In this document: positions 1 to 8,941 of the stretch, in pieces
Position numbering within the stretch: position 1 is the stretch's first letter
Layout of the letters: the number at the start of each line of letters is the position of its first letter
DNA from: Rhizobium sp. CCGE531
GTDB taxonomy: Bacteria > Pseudomonadota > Alphaproteobacteria > Rhizobiales > Rhizobiaceae
Assembly (NCBI RefSeq): GCF_003627795.1
Contig: NZ_CP032688.1
Span: forward strand, 62,001 to 126,000
Direction: 5' to 3'
DNA length: 64,000 nucleotides
Notes under the pieces: generated by a model
What the model saw: only the letters and a program-made list of their open reading frames with translations
Told to the model about the DNA's origin: nothing
Databases searched by the model: none
Program-made: the position numbers and the translations under genes

Positions 1-794
1 CCATCGGATCGGTCACGAGCGTATCGATTTCGGCCCTGTTCATAGGCGGTCTTTTGCCGGCATTCGTCTGCGGATTAATGCTTTGCGTTGTCGTCTGGTG
101 GCGCTATCGCAACGAGGACATGTCGGGTTTTCGCAAGCCGCCAGCCAGGGAGATCTTCCGCACATTCCTGATTGCGCTTCCGGCTTTGGCCCTGCCTTTT
201 ATCATCCGTACAGCGGTTGTCGAAGGTGTTGCTACCGCCACGGAAGTCTCGACAATCGGCATTGCCTACTCGCTGCTGGCAGGCCTCCTCATTTACCGCC
301 GGTTCGACTGGAAGCGGGTAGGTCCGATGCTGGTGGAAACGGCGGTCTTGTCCGGAGCCATCCTTTTCATCATCGCGGCGGCAACGGCTGTGGCTTGGTG
401 CCTGACTCAATCGGGTTTTTCGCGTGGTTTGGTTCAGACAATGGCGGGTCTTCCCGGAGGAGCGCCGATCTTTATGATCGTGTCGATTGTCGCGTTCATT
501 GTGCTCGGTAGCGTGCTGGAAGGTATTCCCGCGGTGGTTCTGTTCGCACCCCTGGTATTTCCGATCGCCAAGGGATTGGGGATCCACGACGTGCACTATT
601 CGATCGTGGTCATTCTGGCCATGGGAGTGGGCCTGTTTCTCCCGCCGTTCGGCGTCGGTTATTATGCCGCCTGTGCAATCGGCCGTGTGAACCCGGTGGA
701 AGGCATAAAGCCGCTGTGGGGGTACATGATCGCCCTGCTTCTCGGGCTTGCGATCGTCGCGGCGGTGCCCTGGATCTCGATCGGTTTCCTGTGA
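1..794 (+). CDS. TRAP transporter large permease (DctM-like), 3' part
   Basis: C-terminal part of the large membrane subunit of a tripartite (TRAP) C4-dicarboxylate-type importer. The reading frame is open from base 3, so the gene starts before the window. The visible part begins with a GSVTSVSISALFIGGLLP stretch typical of DctM, followed by at least six hydrophobic helices and the family-like FLPPFGVGYYAACAIG segment near the end. TRAP permeases work in the inner membrane with a small permease and a periplasmic binding protein, both presumably upstream. A GC hairpin follows the stop codon. The family is clear; the substrate cannot be told. Confidence 0.9.
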   Translation, partial: IGSVTSVSISALFIGGLLPAFVCGLMLCVVVWWRYRNEDMSGFRKPPAREIFRTFLIALPALALPFIIRTAVVEGVATATEVSTIGIAYSLLAGLLIYRRFDWKRVGPMLVETAVLSGAILFIIAAATAVAWCLTQSGFSRGLVQTMAGLPGGAPIFMIVSIVAFIVLGSVLEGIPAVVLFAPLVFPIAKGLGIHDVHYSIVVILAMGVGLFLPPFGVGYYAACAIGRVNPVEGIKPLWGYMIALLLGLAIVAAVPWISIGFL

Positions 795-1415
795 GGTGTG
801 ACCGTAGGCGGCCGACAGATATGTCGGCCACTTCGTTGCGCCACCATCTCGCTGATTTAAGGACGAATGCTGGCTGGCAACGAGCTTGCGAAGCATGGTG
901 CCAGCTCCGAAACATGTCCAGCGCAATGGAAAGTGCGTCCATTGGAAGAACGTGACGTTCGCGCGGTGTGGCGCTTCTTCAAGTAGCCCTGCGCGTCTTC
1001 GCGAGCAGAGGTAAGACCCTCGGACGGCTGAACGCCCGTTGGCAACCTGACGCCGAGCCACTCACATGACGATCAGGCAGGCAAGGAGACGGGTGATATT
1101 CTTGCCGACATTCGGATGCGAGCCGCGAGCCGCGGTCAATAAGCCAAGAGTTCTTCCGAACTCGCCGAACGCTAACGGGATCGGATGGCCGAGGCAGCGC
1201 CGCCCCTCCTAACCTATTGATTCGGTTTATGCACAGCATGTCCGATCGAGATCATTTGTTGAGCGATGCTCATAGAAACGGACATGCAATTCAATTGTCC
1301 TACAACTGCTACTTGATACGTTTCCGATGCAGTCAAAGCCGAAATCCGTCGCAAGACAAGCGCGGTGCATTGCGCTCGCACCGCAAACGCACTTTTGCAA
1401 CTGGGGAGGAGTGAA
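795..1415. other. Intergenic region with no convincing gene
   Basis: About 620 bases between the TRAP permease and the MBL gene. Apart from the hairpin just after the permease, I see no open frame with a good ribosome site or a recognisable family. It must hold the promoter of the MBL gene, but no clear -35/-10 pair and no copy of the CAGACAATC element found further right was recognised. Confidence 0.5.
810..829 (+). terminator. Hairpin after TRAP permease
   Basis: Perfect 8-bp inverted repeat, GGCCGACA / TGTCGGCC with a GATA loop, 16 bases after the permease stop. There is no strong T-run, so it is a likely but weak intrinsic terminator. Confidence 0.5.
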
Positions 1416-2414
1416 ATGAGAAATGCACGTTTCGAGATCGACCGCCGCAACTTACTATTGGCAGGAGGAGTTGCTTTGAGTGGAGCCGTTTTGGGTGCGA
1501 ACAGTATAGCGGCTCCCGCTGAGGCAAGCCCCGTTTCCGGCGCACAAGCTCCGGATTTTTATCGATTTCCCATTGGGGACGCCCAGGTAACCGTCGTTTC
1601 AGACGGCCCACTTCCGCTCGGCGACCCGACACAAAGCTTTCTCGGCGTTCCTGCCGACGAGATAAGATCCATGCTGACCCACGGCTTCTTGCCCACGGAT
1701 GAGGTCATTCTCGCTCAGAACGCACCTGTCGTGAACATCGGTGGCAAGCTGATTTTGTTCGACACGGGGATGGGATCGCTCAAGCAATTTGGCCCGACGA
1801 CTGGCCGTCTCAAGTCTTGCTTGGCCGCCGCGAATATTGCGCTGGAAGATATTGATGCTGTCGTCTGTTCGCATGCTCATTGGGACCACGTCGGCGGAAT
1901 CTGGGGCGACGACGGGGAACCAACGTTTCCAAACGCCCAGGTGTACATCAGCCAAACCGACTACGATTTCTGGACCGACGAGAAAAAACTTGGAGGCGAT
2001 CTCAACGGTCTTGTTAAAGCAGCGATCCACAACCTTAAACCCGTGCGGGACCGCATGGTTTTTTTCAAGGACGAACAAGAGTTCCTTCCGGGTATTCATG
2101 CCATTAGCGCTCCTGGACACACACTCGGCCATAGCTGCTTTATGATAGAATCGGCAGGCAAAACAATGTGCTATGGCGGCGATCTCACCCATCATCCGGT
2201 GCTTCTGTTCGTAAAGCCTTTGATGGAATTTGCCTTCGATACCGATCCCAGACTATCGGCTCAATCCCGTGTGCGTATTTTAAAAATGTTGGCCTCCAAT
2301 AGAATTCCCTTCATGTCCTACCACTTCCCATGGCCGGGCTACGGGCACGTTGGCATAGCGGGAGACGGTTTCGAGTATTTTCCTGAGCCACTACATCTTA
2401 GCCTGTTGGACTGA
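1416..2414 (+). CDS. Tat-exported MBL-fold metallohydrolase
   Basis: Metallo-beta-lactamase-fold hydrolase of 332 residues. The ATG at 1416 is chosen because it follows a GGGGAGGA ribosome site. The N-terminus has a twin-arginine signal (DRRNLLLAGG, then a hydrophobic stretch to about residue 35 and an alanine-rich cleavage region), so the enzyme is probably folded with its metals and exported to the periplasm. The metal motif SHAHWDHVGG lies near residue 152; the later histidine in GHTLGHS and the aspartate in YGGDLTHH are also present. It is clearly similar along its length to the cytoplasmic protein at 8942-9835 (shared LGDP, LFDTGMG, FGPTTGRL and SYHF motifs). Substrate unknown; hydrolysis of a lactone or another ester-like bond is an inference from the fold. 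Confidence 0.88.
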   Translation: MRNARFEIDRRNLLLAGGVALSGAVLGANSIAAPAEASPVSGAQAPDFYRFPIGDAQVTVVSDGPLPLGDPTQSFLGVPADEIRSMLTHGFLPTDEVILAQNAPVVNIGGKLILFDTGMGSLKQFGPTTGRLKSCLAAANIALEDIDAVVCSHAHWDHVGGIWGDDGEPTFPNAQVYISQTDYDFWTDEKKLGGDLNGLVKAAIHNLKPVRDRMVFFKDEQEFLPGIHAISAPGHTLGHSCFMIESAGKTMCYGGDLTHHPVLLFVKPLMEFAFDTDPRLSAQSRVRILKMLASNRIPFMSYHFPWPGYGHVGIAGDGFEYFPEPLHLSLLD

Positions 2415-2426
2415 GTGGTAGAGAAG

Positions 2427-2451
2427 GGCGCGAGGGCAATGCCTTCGCGCC
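2427..2451 (+). terminator. Hairpin after Tat-MBL gene
   Basis: GGCGCGA / TCGCGCC inverted repeat, extended inward by further pairing, starting 12 bases after the stop at 2414. Likely rho-independent stop, though the T-run is weak. Confidence 0.55.
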
Positions 2452-2592
2452 AATTCCATCGGGAAGGCGGTCGAAGGAAACATCACATGGCGTAGTTGCA
2501 GGCGACAAGCAGGGCCTGCGATTCCATCGCATTATTGGACAGGAAGTCGCGCGGGAACGGCAACTGAATCATGAGCGATCGGCGGACCGCAC

Positions 2593-2973
2593 CTAAAGAC
2601 CATTTGGAAACATATCCTCGCCGTAGTGGTGAAGCCTTGTGTGATGCCGTCGGCATAGCCAGCGCACCTTCAAAGGGTCGTCGTATTGATCATGATGGGC
2701 GTCGACCATTTCAATCCCGCAGACCTCACATGTTTGCTTTTCCAGCTCGCCTGCCTTTACGGCTCGCTGCACAGCAAGATGAGCATCATATTTCGCTGGA
2801 TTAGCACGGCGCCAATTTGATTGGCGGATGTCGGTTTTCAGCATCGCCGCATCCTGTGCCTGTAATTTTGCGCTCTCGACCGACAAATACCTGGAAAGGG
2901 CTTCAAGCTCAAGTTTCCGCACAGGGCGACGGCGTCTGTCCGTGGCTTCGCGTCCGAAAACAAGATTTCGCAT
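2593..2973 (-). CDS. HNH-like zinc-finger small protein
   Basis: 126-residue protein whose C-terminal half carries CEVCG, DAHHDQYDDPL and WLCRRHHTRLHH, a Cys/His pattern like the HNH/zinc-ribbon proteins common on rhizobial plasmids and phages. The N-terminal half is basic and helical. The start is uncertain: the ATG at 2973 lacks a good ribosome site, and the same frame continues upstream across one stop codon into another CEDCG pair near 3010, so the gene may have lost its N-terminus. It faces the neighbouring VapC remnant. DNA binding or nuclease activity is only suggested by the pattern. Confidence 0.6.
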   Translation of the reverse strand: MRNLVFGREATDRRRRPVRKLELEALSRYLSVESAKLQAQDAAMLKTDIRQSNWRRANPAKYDAHLAVQRAVKAGELEKQTCEVCGIEMVDAHHDQYDDPLKVRWLCRRHHTRLHHYGEDMFPNGL

Positions 2974-3088
2974 TGCCAGGAATGATCAGAGTTGGGCCAT
3001 CGAGATCCAACTTTGCTGCCCGCAATCTTCGCATCGGTGGACCCGATATCGCTCGGGTTGATCGGTGCTCCCGATCTTAGCGCGCGGG

Positions 3089-3350
3089 ATGACTAAGCTG
3101 AAACTTCTGCTCGATACAAATGTCCTGAAGGAGATCGGTCGAGCCGAACTGCACGAGAATGTGGCAGCTCGGCTCGATACGATTGGCGATTCCGATCTCG
3201 CGACAAGCGTGAGCTCCGTTCGAAAGACTGCGAAACGCATCAAAAAAAGCGTAGGACCGACGCTGTCGCGAACGTGTCCGCCAACGCTTCCGACGCCATC
3301 TTCGCCGCATCCTTCCTGTCGATGACAATATCGCCCGTCTTGAGCCATTC
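3089..3350 (+). pseudogene. Frameshifted VapC/PIN-domain toxin remnant
   Basis: From the ATG at 3089 the frame gives LLLDTNVL followed by NVAARLDTIGDSDLATSVSSV, the usual start of a PIN-domain ribonuclease toxin (VapC). After about residue 50 the similarity moves to other frames: RTDAVANVSANASDAIFA, then RILPVDDNIARL, the conserved PIN aspartate motif near the C-terminus. The pieces lie in order but in different frames, so the gene is broken by at least two indels. No VapB antitoxin was recognised next to it. Confidence 0.65.
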
Positions 3351-3428
3351 TTTCACTCACTCACCGAGCTTCACCGCCACCGCGCTCGGGGACTCAACCA
3401 CCAACGCAATCATTTATTCCCCGCACAA

Positions 3429-5873
3429 TCAGAGCGGCAAGACAGCGTTCTTTTGCGTGACAGTTCCACTCAAACGGATGTCAGTAGCCGAGAACCCAGC
3501 CATTACTGCAAATTCTCCCGCCTCTACCCGCCAGCGCCGCTCGGTCGTGTCGAAGAAGGCAAATGTTCGGGCGTCGAGAACGAAACTCATTTTTCTTTTC
3601 TCACCGGGTTCCAGGGCGATTTTCGAGAAGGCTTTCAGTTCTTTCACCGGTCTGGGTACAGATGCTTCAACATCCCCGACATAGATTTGCACCACTGCCG
3701 AACCCGGACGCTCGCCGATGTTGGTTAACCCCAGTGTCACTGTCACCGCGCCGGCAGCATCCGGTAGCCCTACCGTCAGGTCCGACATCGCAAAGCTTGA
3801 ATAACCGAGACCATGACCGAAGGGGAACAGCGGCTTAATGCCGTGGCGATCGTAGTGCCGATAACCGACGAACACACCTTCGTCATATCGCACATGGCCA
3901 TCCTTGCCTGGATAGACCGCGTCATCCTCGGTATGTGTGGGATTGTCACCCCAGCGCACGGGGAAGGTCTGTGCCAGTCGGCCCGAGGGCTCGGCCTTGC
4001 CGAGGAGCACATCGGCGATCGCGTTGCCAGCCTCCTGTCCGGGATACCAGCATTGCAATACTGCACGAGCACCGGAAAGCCAGGGCATTTCCACCGGTCC
4101 ACCGGTTTGTAGTACGACAATCGTGTTCGGATTGGCCGCAATTACCGCCTCAACAAGCTGGTTCTGCAGACCAGGAAGTGCAATGCCGCTGAGATCGGAA
4201 CCCTCGGTATCCCAGTCGCCCGTTCTGCCCACGAAGACTACCGCATGATCAGCGTTTGCGGCGACGGCTGCTGCCTCGGCAATCTCCGCTTCGGCCGAAA
4301 ACCTGCCTATTCCTACCCGAATTGCGGCGATATAGAGGTTGACGTGATCGTGCCGGGCGTACTCGGCGACGACCTCGTATGTACGGCCGGCTTCGAGCGT
4401 GATGTCACCCGCGACCTCTTCGCAGCCTTCTTCAAAGAATGTGGTACCGCGTGTCCAGGAAGCCCAGGCGTCCACCACAAGCTTGCCGTCCACATAGACC
4501 CGGCCAAGCCCAGCCGAGGTCAGCCCGACGCGATAGACGCCCGCTTCTGACGCCCTGAAAGTGGTGCGCATCCGGGCCGAAAAGCGATGCGGATCGACCG
4601 TGCCCTCGGCCACGGGGGGCAACCAAACACCAAGGCTCGACGGTTCCTCGACAACCTTCACCGGCTCGCCAGCAAGTTCCCTTCCTTGGAAAAATTCGAA
4701 GGTTGTCGGGTTTTCGATCAGCGGCTGAAACCGATAATTGCTGCAACCCTGAGCGTAGAACAGGTATTCCTCACCCAGCGCGTCCACCAGCCCCTGCCAC
4801 GGACTGACGACATAGTGAGGGTTCAACTGTGCCGAGCCGCCTCCCATAACCTGCGCGATCTTGGCATTGGGGCCGATGATGGCGACCGTACCTTGCTGAG
4901 CCAATGGCAGAATCCCGTCATTCTGCAGTAGAACTGCGCTTTCCGCTCCCGCCCGCCTGATGAGCGCCCTATGTTCCGGCCGATTAATGGCGTACTCCTT
5001 AAACTCGCGATGATCGTTGATTGCACCGGTGCGTTCCATCAACGTCAGGATATTGTGCACACAGGCGCGGATCGTCTCGGCACTTACCTCGCCGCCTTCG
5101 ACCGCGGCCAGTAGCTTGGGGCCGCGGTCGCGGGTCGGGCCAGGCATCTCCAGATCCAGCCCCGCATTCACGGTGGGTGCGGTCGAACGCGAGCCGAACC
5201 AGTCCGACATCATCACGCCGTTAAAACCCCAGTCACCGCGCAGAACCTCTTTCAACAGCCAATGGCTTTCCGCCGTGTAAGTACCGTTTAGTCTGTTATA
5301 CGAAGACATCACGGCCCAGACCTTTGCCCGCTTCACCGCCACCTCAAAGGGTATCAAGTAGACTTCGCGCAGAGTGCGTTCATCGATATCTGAAGAGATG
5401 GTTGTACGTTCAATCTCGGACTCGTTGCCGACGAAATGTTTTATCGTGGCACCGACTTTCTTGGACTGCAGACCTTCGATATAGCCGACGGCAAGTTCCG
5501 CCGTCAGTATCGGATCCTCAGAGAAGCACTCAAAGTTGCGGCCGTTTGTGACGCTGCGCTGGATGTTAACGGTGGGGGCTAACGAGACGTGGGCACCTTT
5601 TGAAAGAACCTCGTCACCTATGGCACTGCCGATTTCCTTGGCTAGGTCCGGATTCCAACTCGCTCCGATGGCGATGCCCACCGGGAAAGCCGCTGCAGTC
5701 ACACCTCCGACAAAAGACCCCGCCCCGCGGGCGCCGTTGGGGCCGTCGGTCAAGCGCAATCTTCCTACCCCTAGGCGGTCGATGGGCGGTAAAGACCAGA
5801 ACGTATCGCCGGAAAGTAGCGAGACCTGCTCGGCCAAAGTCATATTATCGAGCAATGCTTTTGTATCAGTCAT
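3429..5873 (-). CDS. GH3 beta-glucosidase with PA14 domain
   Basis: 814-residue glycoside hydrolase of family 3, which releases terminal beta-linked sugars. The N-terminal TIM-barrel part carries KHFVGNE near residue 145 and the nucleophile aspartate in GVMMSDWFG near residue 224. The second alpha/beta domain is interrupted at roughly residues 390-530 by a PA14-type domain, and a fibronectin-III-like domain (FGHGLGYSSF onward) ends the protein. No signal peptide, so it probably acts in the cytoplasm on imported oligosaccharides or glucosides. The ATG follows GAGGAGCAGAGAAG, a good ribosome site. Length and domain order fit the bacterial PA14-containing GH3 group. No sugar transporter lies next to it in the window. 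Confidence 0.93.
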   Translation of the reverse strand: MTDTKALLDNMTLAEQVSLLSGDTFWSLPPIDRLGVGRLRLTDGPNGARGAGSFVGGVTAAAFPVGIAIGASWNPDLAKEIGSAIGDEVLSKGAHVSLAPTVNIQRSVTNGRNFECFSEDPILTAELAVGYIEGLQSKKVGATIKHFVGNESEIERTTISSDIDERTLREVYLIPFEVAVKRAKVWAVMSSYNRLNGTYTAESHWLLKEVLRGDWGFNGVMMSDWFGSRSTAPTVNAGLDLEMPGPTRDRGPKLLAAVEGGEVSAETIRACVHNILTLMERTGAINDHREFKEYAINRPEHRALIRRAGAESAVLLQNDGILPLAQQGTVAIIGPNAKIAQVMGGGSAQLNPHYVVSPWQGLVDALGEEYLFYAQGCSNYRFQPLIENPTTFEFFQGRELAGEPVKVVEEPSSLGVWLPPVAEGTVDPHRFSARMRTTFRASEAGVYRVGLTSAGLGRVYVDGKLVVDAWASWTRGTTFFEEGCEEVAGDITLEAGRTYEVVAEYARHDHVNLYIAAIRVGIGRFSAEAEIAEAAAVAANADHAVVFVGRTGDWDTEGSDLSGIALPGLQNQLVEAVIAANPNTIVVLQTGGPVEMPWLSGARAVLQCWYPGQEAGNAIADVLLGKAEPSGRLAQTFPVRWGDNPTHTEDDAVYPGKDGHVRYDEGVFVGYRHYDRHGIKPLFPFGHGLGYSSFAMSDLTVGLPDAAGAVTVTLGLTNIGERPGSAVVQIYVGDVEASVPRPVKELKAFSKIALEPGEKRKMSFVLDARTFAFFDTTERRWRVEAGEFAVMAGFSATDIRLSGTVTQKNAVLPL

Positions 5874-5898
5874 CTTCTCTGCTCCTCAATCTCAACAC

Positions 5899-6096
5899 TT
5901 ACCTTTCCCAGATCGGCATCTCGAGATGCATATTGGGGAAGCTGGTGATCTCGGCGCCATGGAGCCGTCCATCCATGAAAAGGACGGCCCGCTTGTTCAC
6001 CAAGGCGTCGCGTCCCGCCGTCGCGACGACGACGACATGTTCGCGGCCTTCACATAGCCGAGATGCGATCACCGCTTTCCACTGAAACAAGGACAT
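5899..6096 (-). CDS. Small ORF upstream of GH3 gene, unknown
   Basis: 65-residue frame on the same strand, ending 25 bases before the GH3 start. It shows a short hydrophobic strand (HVVVVATAG) and ends PNMHLEMPIWER. I do not recognise it. It may be the decayed 3' end of a larger gene or chance. The rest of the 5874-6342 gap holds the CAGACAATC element described separately. Confidence 0.25.
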   Translation of the reverse strand: MSLFQWKAVIASRLCEGREHVVVVATAGRDALVNKRAVLFMDGRLHGAEITSFPNMHLEMPIWER

Positions 6097-6211
6097 CGCG
6101 GTTTGATCGATGTCAGCAGTGAAAGTTGTGCCGGCTGCGGCAGCGCCGGTTCTGTAACGGAGTTATTCCTCCGCAAGTTCGTGAGACAGTTCGAACCTTA
6201 GCAAGCTTTAT

Positions 6212-6251
6212 CAGACAATCTGTTGACAGACAATCCTCGGTCGCGCAGCTT
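6212..6251 (+). promoter_or_regulatory. Candidate operator/promoter of the chemoreceptor
   Basis: CAGACAATCTGTTGA at 6212-6226 matches the 15-bp element of this region at 13 of 15 positions. A second CAGACAATC core follows at 6227-6235. A TTGACA (6223-6228) lies inside; the -10 17 bases downstream (CAGCTT) is poor. The chemoreceptor ATG is about 90 bases further on. Confidence 0.55.
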
Positions 6252-6342
6252 TCGTGTCGTCATTGATGATTCGATGCTTCCATCGGAGGCGGATCCCGAT
6301 TGATGAAGTTTTTTCACCGCCTATGGACAAGGATCGACCAAA

Positions 6343-8859
6343 ATGGACAGGCTGTTGTCCCGTTTCCGGCTACAGACCAAAGTAATCATTTTCGTACTGC
6401 CTTTCATAATCAGCATTTGCGCGGTGGGGTTTTTGGGGCACTACGCCGCGGGTCTCCTACAAAGCCGCCTGGAAACCTCGAGCCAGGTGATGCAGGTGCT
6501 CTCGGGTTTCCGTGACGTCTCCGCCTCGATGAGAGAGTTTCTCGACGAGGCGTCGGAAGAAAGGCGCGATCGCGTGAAGGCTGACCTGCTCGCCCAGCAA
6601 TCGCATCTGCAGGCTTTAGTGACGAATGCCGGAGCTACGGGAGAAAGCGAAGGCCTCCTGTCGGCAAACGCGATCATGCGGGACGTGGTGGACAATTTTG
6701 GCTCTCTCTGGAGCATCCATGAAAGCGAAGAGCAACTGATAACCTCGATCGCCAATCATTCTGAATCGCTGGTTTGGTCGCAGGATGAAATGCTCAGGCT
6801 AGCTGACGAGTTGAGGAAGTCCGGCGAGCAGTCCGAGGGCGCCGCCAAATCGATGTTGCGCGATGCCGACAGGGTGACAGGCTATGCAACCTTCTTTTTA
6901 GATTTTGCCGCGGGCTACCAATCCGCCGAAACGACCGAGCTGAAACTCGAATATTTGCGCGGCAAAGTGGGCGAGTTGCGTCGAAGCGCCCGAAATCTGC
7001 GGGCTTCCTTGCCGTCGGACGCTACAAAACTGTCGAGCTCGGTCGACGGCGCGGTGAAAAGCGTAACAGAAATTCTGTCGCAGGGCGCCGCATCGGACAA
7101 CGCCGTAGGCCTCGACACCGCAATGTCCGCGTTCAAGGAAATCTCCGTCGGGATTAACGCGGTGGCGAACCAGCAAACAAAGAAAGCAATCGTCGAGTTC
7201 GCAGGTCTCGACCAACGTTTGGCCAAGATCAGCAGCGCCTTGGACGGCAGCCGAAGACTTTCGGACTCCAGCTATCTCATCAGGATACACCTTGCGCGCT
7301 TCATAGCCGACCCTACCGAACAAAACCGCGCGCAGCTCGTCCAGAACTTCGACAGAACGAAGAAGGAGATATTGGACATCTGGAGTGCCGCTTCCGATCT
7401 CGACCTTTTCAAGGCAGTCCAGAATACGGTCCCTCCGGCGGTAGAGGGTATGACGCAAGACAGTGCGAAGCTCGTCGAGATCTCGGAAGTCAGGCGTGCG
7501 CAATATAGGCAAACGACAGACCAGTTGAACACCATATGGGGCCACCTCACGACGTTTGCCGACGCCCAGCGTGCCAGGGCCATCGAAGAGACGGCCCGTG
7601 CGAACGGCATTGCCCTCATCACGATATTTGCAGGCGTCCTCGTCGCGCTTCTCGCTGGCTTCGGGATGATTGCGACTTTCAAGAAACCTGTCGTCCGGTT
7701 GACCGACGACATGCGGCGTTTGTCCGAAGGGGACCTTGACATCGAGATCGGCGGTTCTGAGCGCGCTGATGAGCTCGGAGAAATGGCCCGGGCACTCTGT
7801 GTCTTCAGGGAGAATGCCGTAAGGAAAATTGAGATCGAGAACGACGCGGATCGTCAACGATCAGCTTCCGAAGCTGAACGTCGGCACAACGAAGCGGAGA
7901 AAGCCGAGATCGACAAACAGATCGGCGACGCCGTCGACAGTCTCGCCGCTGGGCTAGAGAGGTTATCCAACGGTGATGTTTCGAGCACCATCGATCAACC
8001 GTTCTCCGGGCGGCTGGAACAGTTGCGAAAAGACTTCAACAATTCGTTGCTGCGCTTGCAGGCGACGATGTCGGAACTTCGCGGCAACATCGTGCTCATT
8101 CGGCAAAATGCAGACAACCTCAGCAGTGGCGCCGATGATCTCTCCCGCCGCAGCGAGCGTCAAGCCGCGTCGTTGGAGGAGACAGCGGCTGCGGTTCATC
8201 AACTCACCGCGACGGTGCATTCGTCGACAGAGCAGGCGCAGGCCGCAGCCCGGCTTGTAAAGGAAACCAAGCAGGCCGCGGATGCGTCTGCTTCAGTGGT
8301 CACGAACGCGGTCGACGCTATGGGCCGAATAGAAGCGGCTTCCGGGCGCATTTCGCAAATCATCGGCGTAATCGACGAGATCGCTTTCCAGACCAATCTC
8401 CTGGCACTCAATGCCGGCGTCGAGGCCGCGAGAGCAGGAGAAGCCGGGCAGGGTTTCGCGGTCGTCGCCCAAGAAGTCCGGGAACTTGCCCAGCGGTCGG
8501 CTCTAGCCGCCCAGGAAATCAAGGGACTCATCGCAAGATCGACCGAGGAAGTCGCCTCGGGATCGCGATTGGTGAACGAGGCGGGCAGGGTACTGATTGC
8601 GATATCGTCGAATGTTGCCGGAATTTCCGAAAGGGTTGAGCTTATCGCTGCGGCAAGCAGGGACCAGGCGGCTTCGCTTATCGAAGTGAACCAGGCCGTC
8701 GGCGAGATCGATGACAGCACCCAGCGAAACGCTGCCATCGCCGAGCAAGCCCACGCCGCCACTCAGGAACTCACACAGGAGACCCAGCGGCTGATGCAGC
8801 AGATCGAACAGTTCAACATCGGCAGGCCGAGGGGTCACATGCTTTCGGTCGTTTCCTGA
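6343..8859 (+). CDS. Methyl-accepting chemotaxis protein, double HAMP
   Basis: 838-residue chemoreceptor. Transmembrane helix near residues 14-32, a helical periplasmic sensor of about 390 residues, a second membrane helix near 420-445, one HAMP domain directly after it, a second HAMP-like segment near 527-580, and a cytoplasmic signalling domain with the conserved hairpin tip ([20 protein letters not shown], about residues 675-700) that binds CheA/CheW. The C-terminus lacks a recognisable CheR-binding pentapeptide. The ATG follows an AGGA at about 12 bases. The promoter region carries the operator shared with the downstream catabolic genes, so it probably senses their substrate; this link is inference. 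Confidence 0.93.
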   Translation: MDRLLSRFRLQTKVIIFVLPFIISICAVGFLGHYAAGLLQSRLETSSQVMQVLSGFRDVSASMREFLDEASEERRDRVKADLLAQQSHLQALVTNAGATGESEGLLSANAIMRDVVDNFGSLWSIHESEEQLITSIANHSESLVWSQDEMLRLADELRKSGEQSEGAAKSMLRDADRVTGYATFFLDFAAGYQSAETTELKLEYLRGKVGELRRSARNLRASLPSDATKLSSSVDGAVKSVTEILSQGAASDNAVGLDTAMSAFKEISVGINAVANQQTKKAIVEFAGLDQRLAKISSALDGSRRLSDSSYLIRIHLARFIADPTEQNRAQLVQNFDRTKKEILDIWSAASDLDLFKAVQNTVPPAVEGMTQDSAKLVEISEVRRAQYRQTTDQLNTIWGHLTTFADAQRARAIEETARANGIALITIFAGVLVALLAGFGMIATFKKPVVRLTDDMRRLSEGDLDIEIGGSERADELGEMARALCVFRENAVRKIEIENDADRQRSASEAERRHNEAEKAEIDKQIGDAVDSLAAGLERLSNGDVSSTIDQPFSGRLEQLRKDFNNSLLRLQATMSELRGNIVLIRQNADNLSSGADDLSRRSERQAASLEETAAAVHQLTATVHSSTEQAQAAARLVKETKQAADASASVVTNAVDAMGRIEAASGRISQIIGVIDEIAFQTNLLALNAGVEAARAGEAGQGFAVVAQEVRELAQRSALAAQEIKGLIARSTEEVASGSRLVNEAGRVLIAISSNVAGISERVELIAAASRDQAASLIEVNQAVGEIDDSTQRNAAIAEQAHAATQELTQETQRLMQQIEQFNIGRPRGHMLSVVS

Positions 8860-8883
8860 CGACAGACTATCATCAATATTCTG

Positions 8884-8910
8884 TTGACAGATTTTCATAC
8901 AATCTGTCAA
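8884..8910 (+). promoter_or_regulatory. Palindromic operator within promoter of MBL-ADH operon
   Basis: Perfect inverted repeat with 10-bp arms TTGACAGATT / AATCTGTCAA and a 7-base centre. The left arm supplies a TTGACA -35; 17 bases later TCAAAT can serve as -10. CATACAATCTGTCAA at 8896-8910 matches the regional 15-mer at 14 of 15 positions. The GTG start of the next gene is 32 bases downstream. Confidence 0.75.
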
Positions 8911-8941
8911 ATGGTGCAGCCAATCTGGGAGGATATGCGGC

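Noticed and set aside
75..1061. 328-residue minus-strand frame opposite the TRAP permease
   Set aside because: Rich in His, Arg and Gln as expected for the complement of a membrane protein gene; no family resemblance.
6898..7857. 319-residue minus-strand frame inside the first chemoreceptor
   Set aside because: Antisense shadow; the plus strand encodes the clear chemoreceptor.
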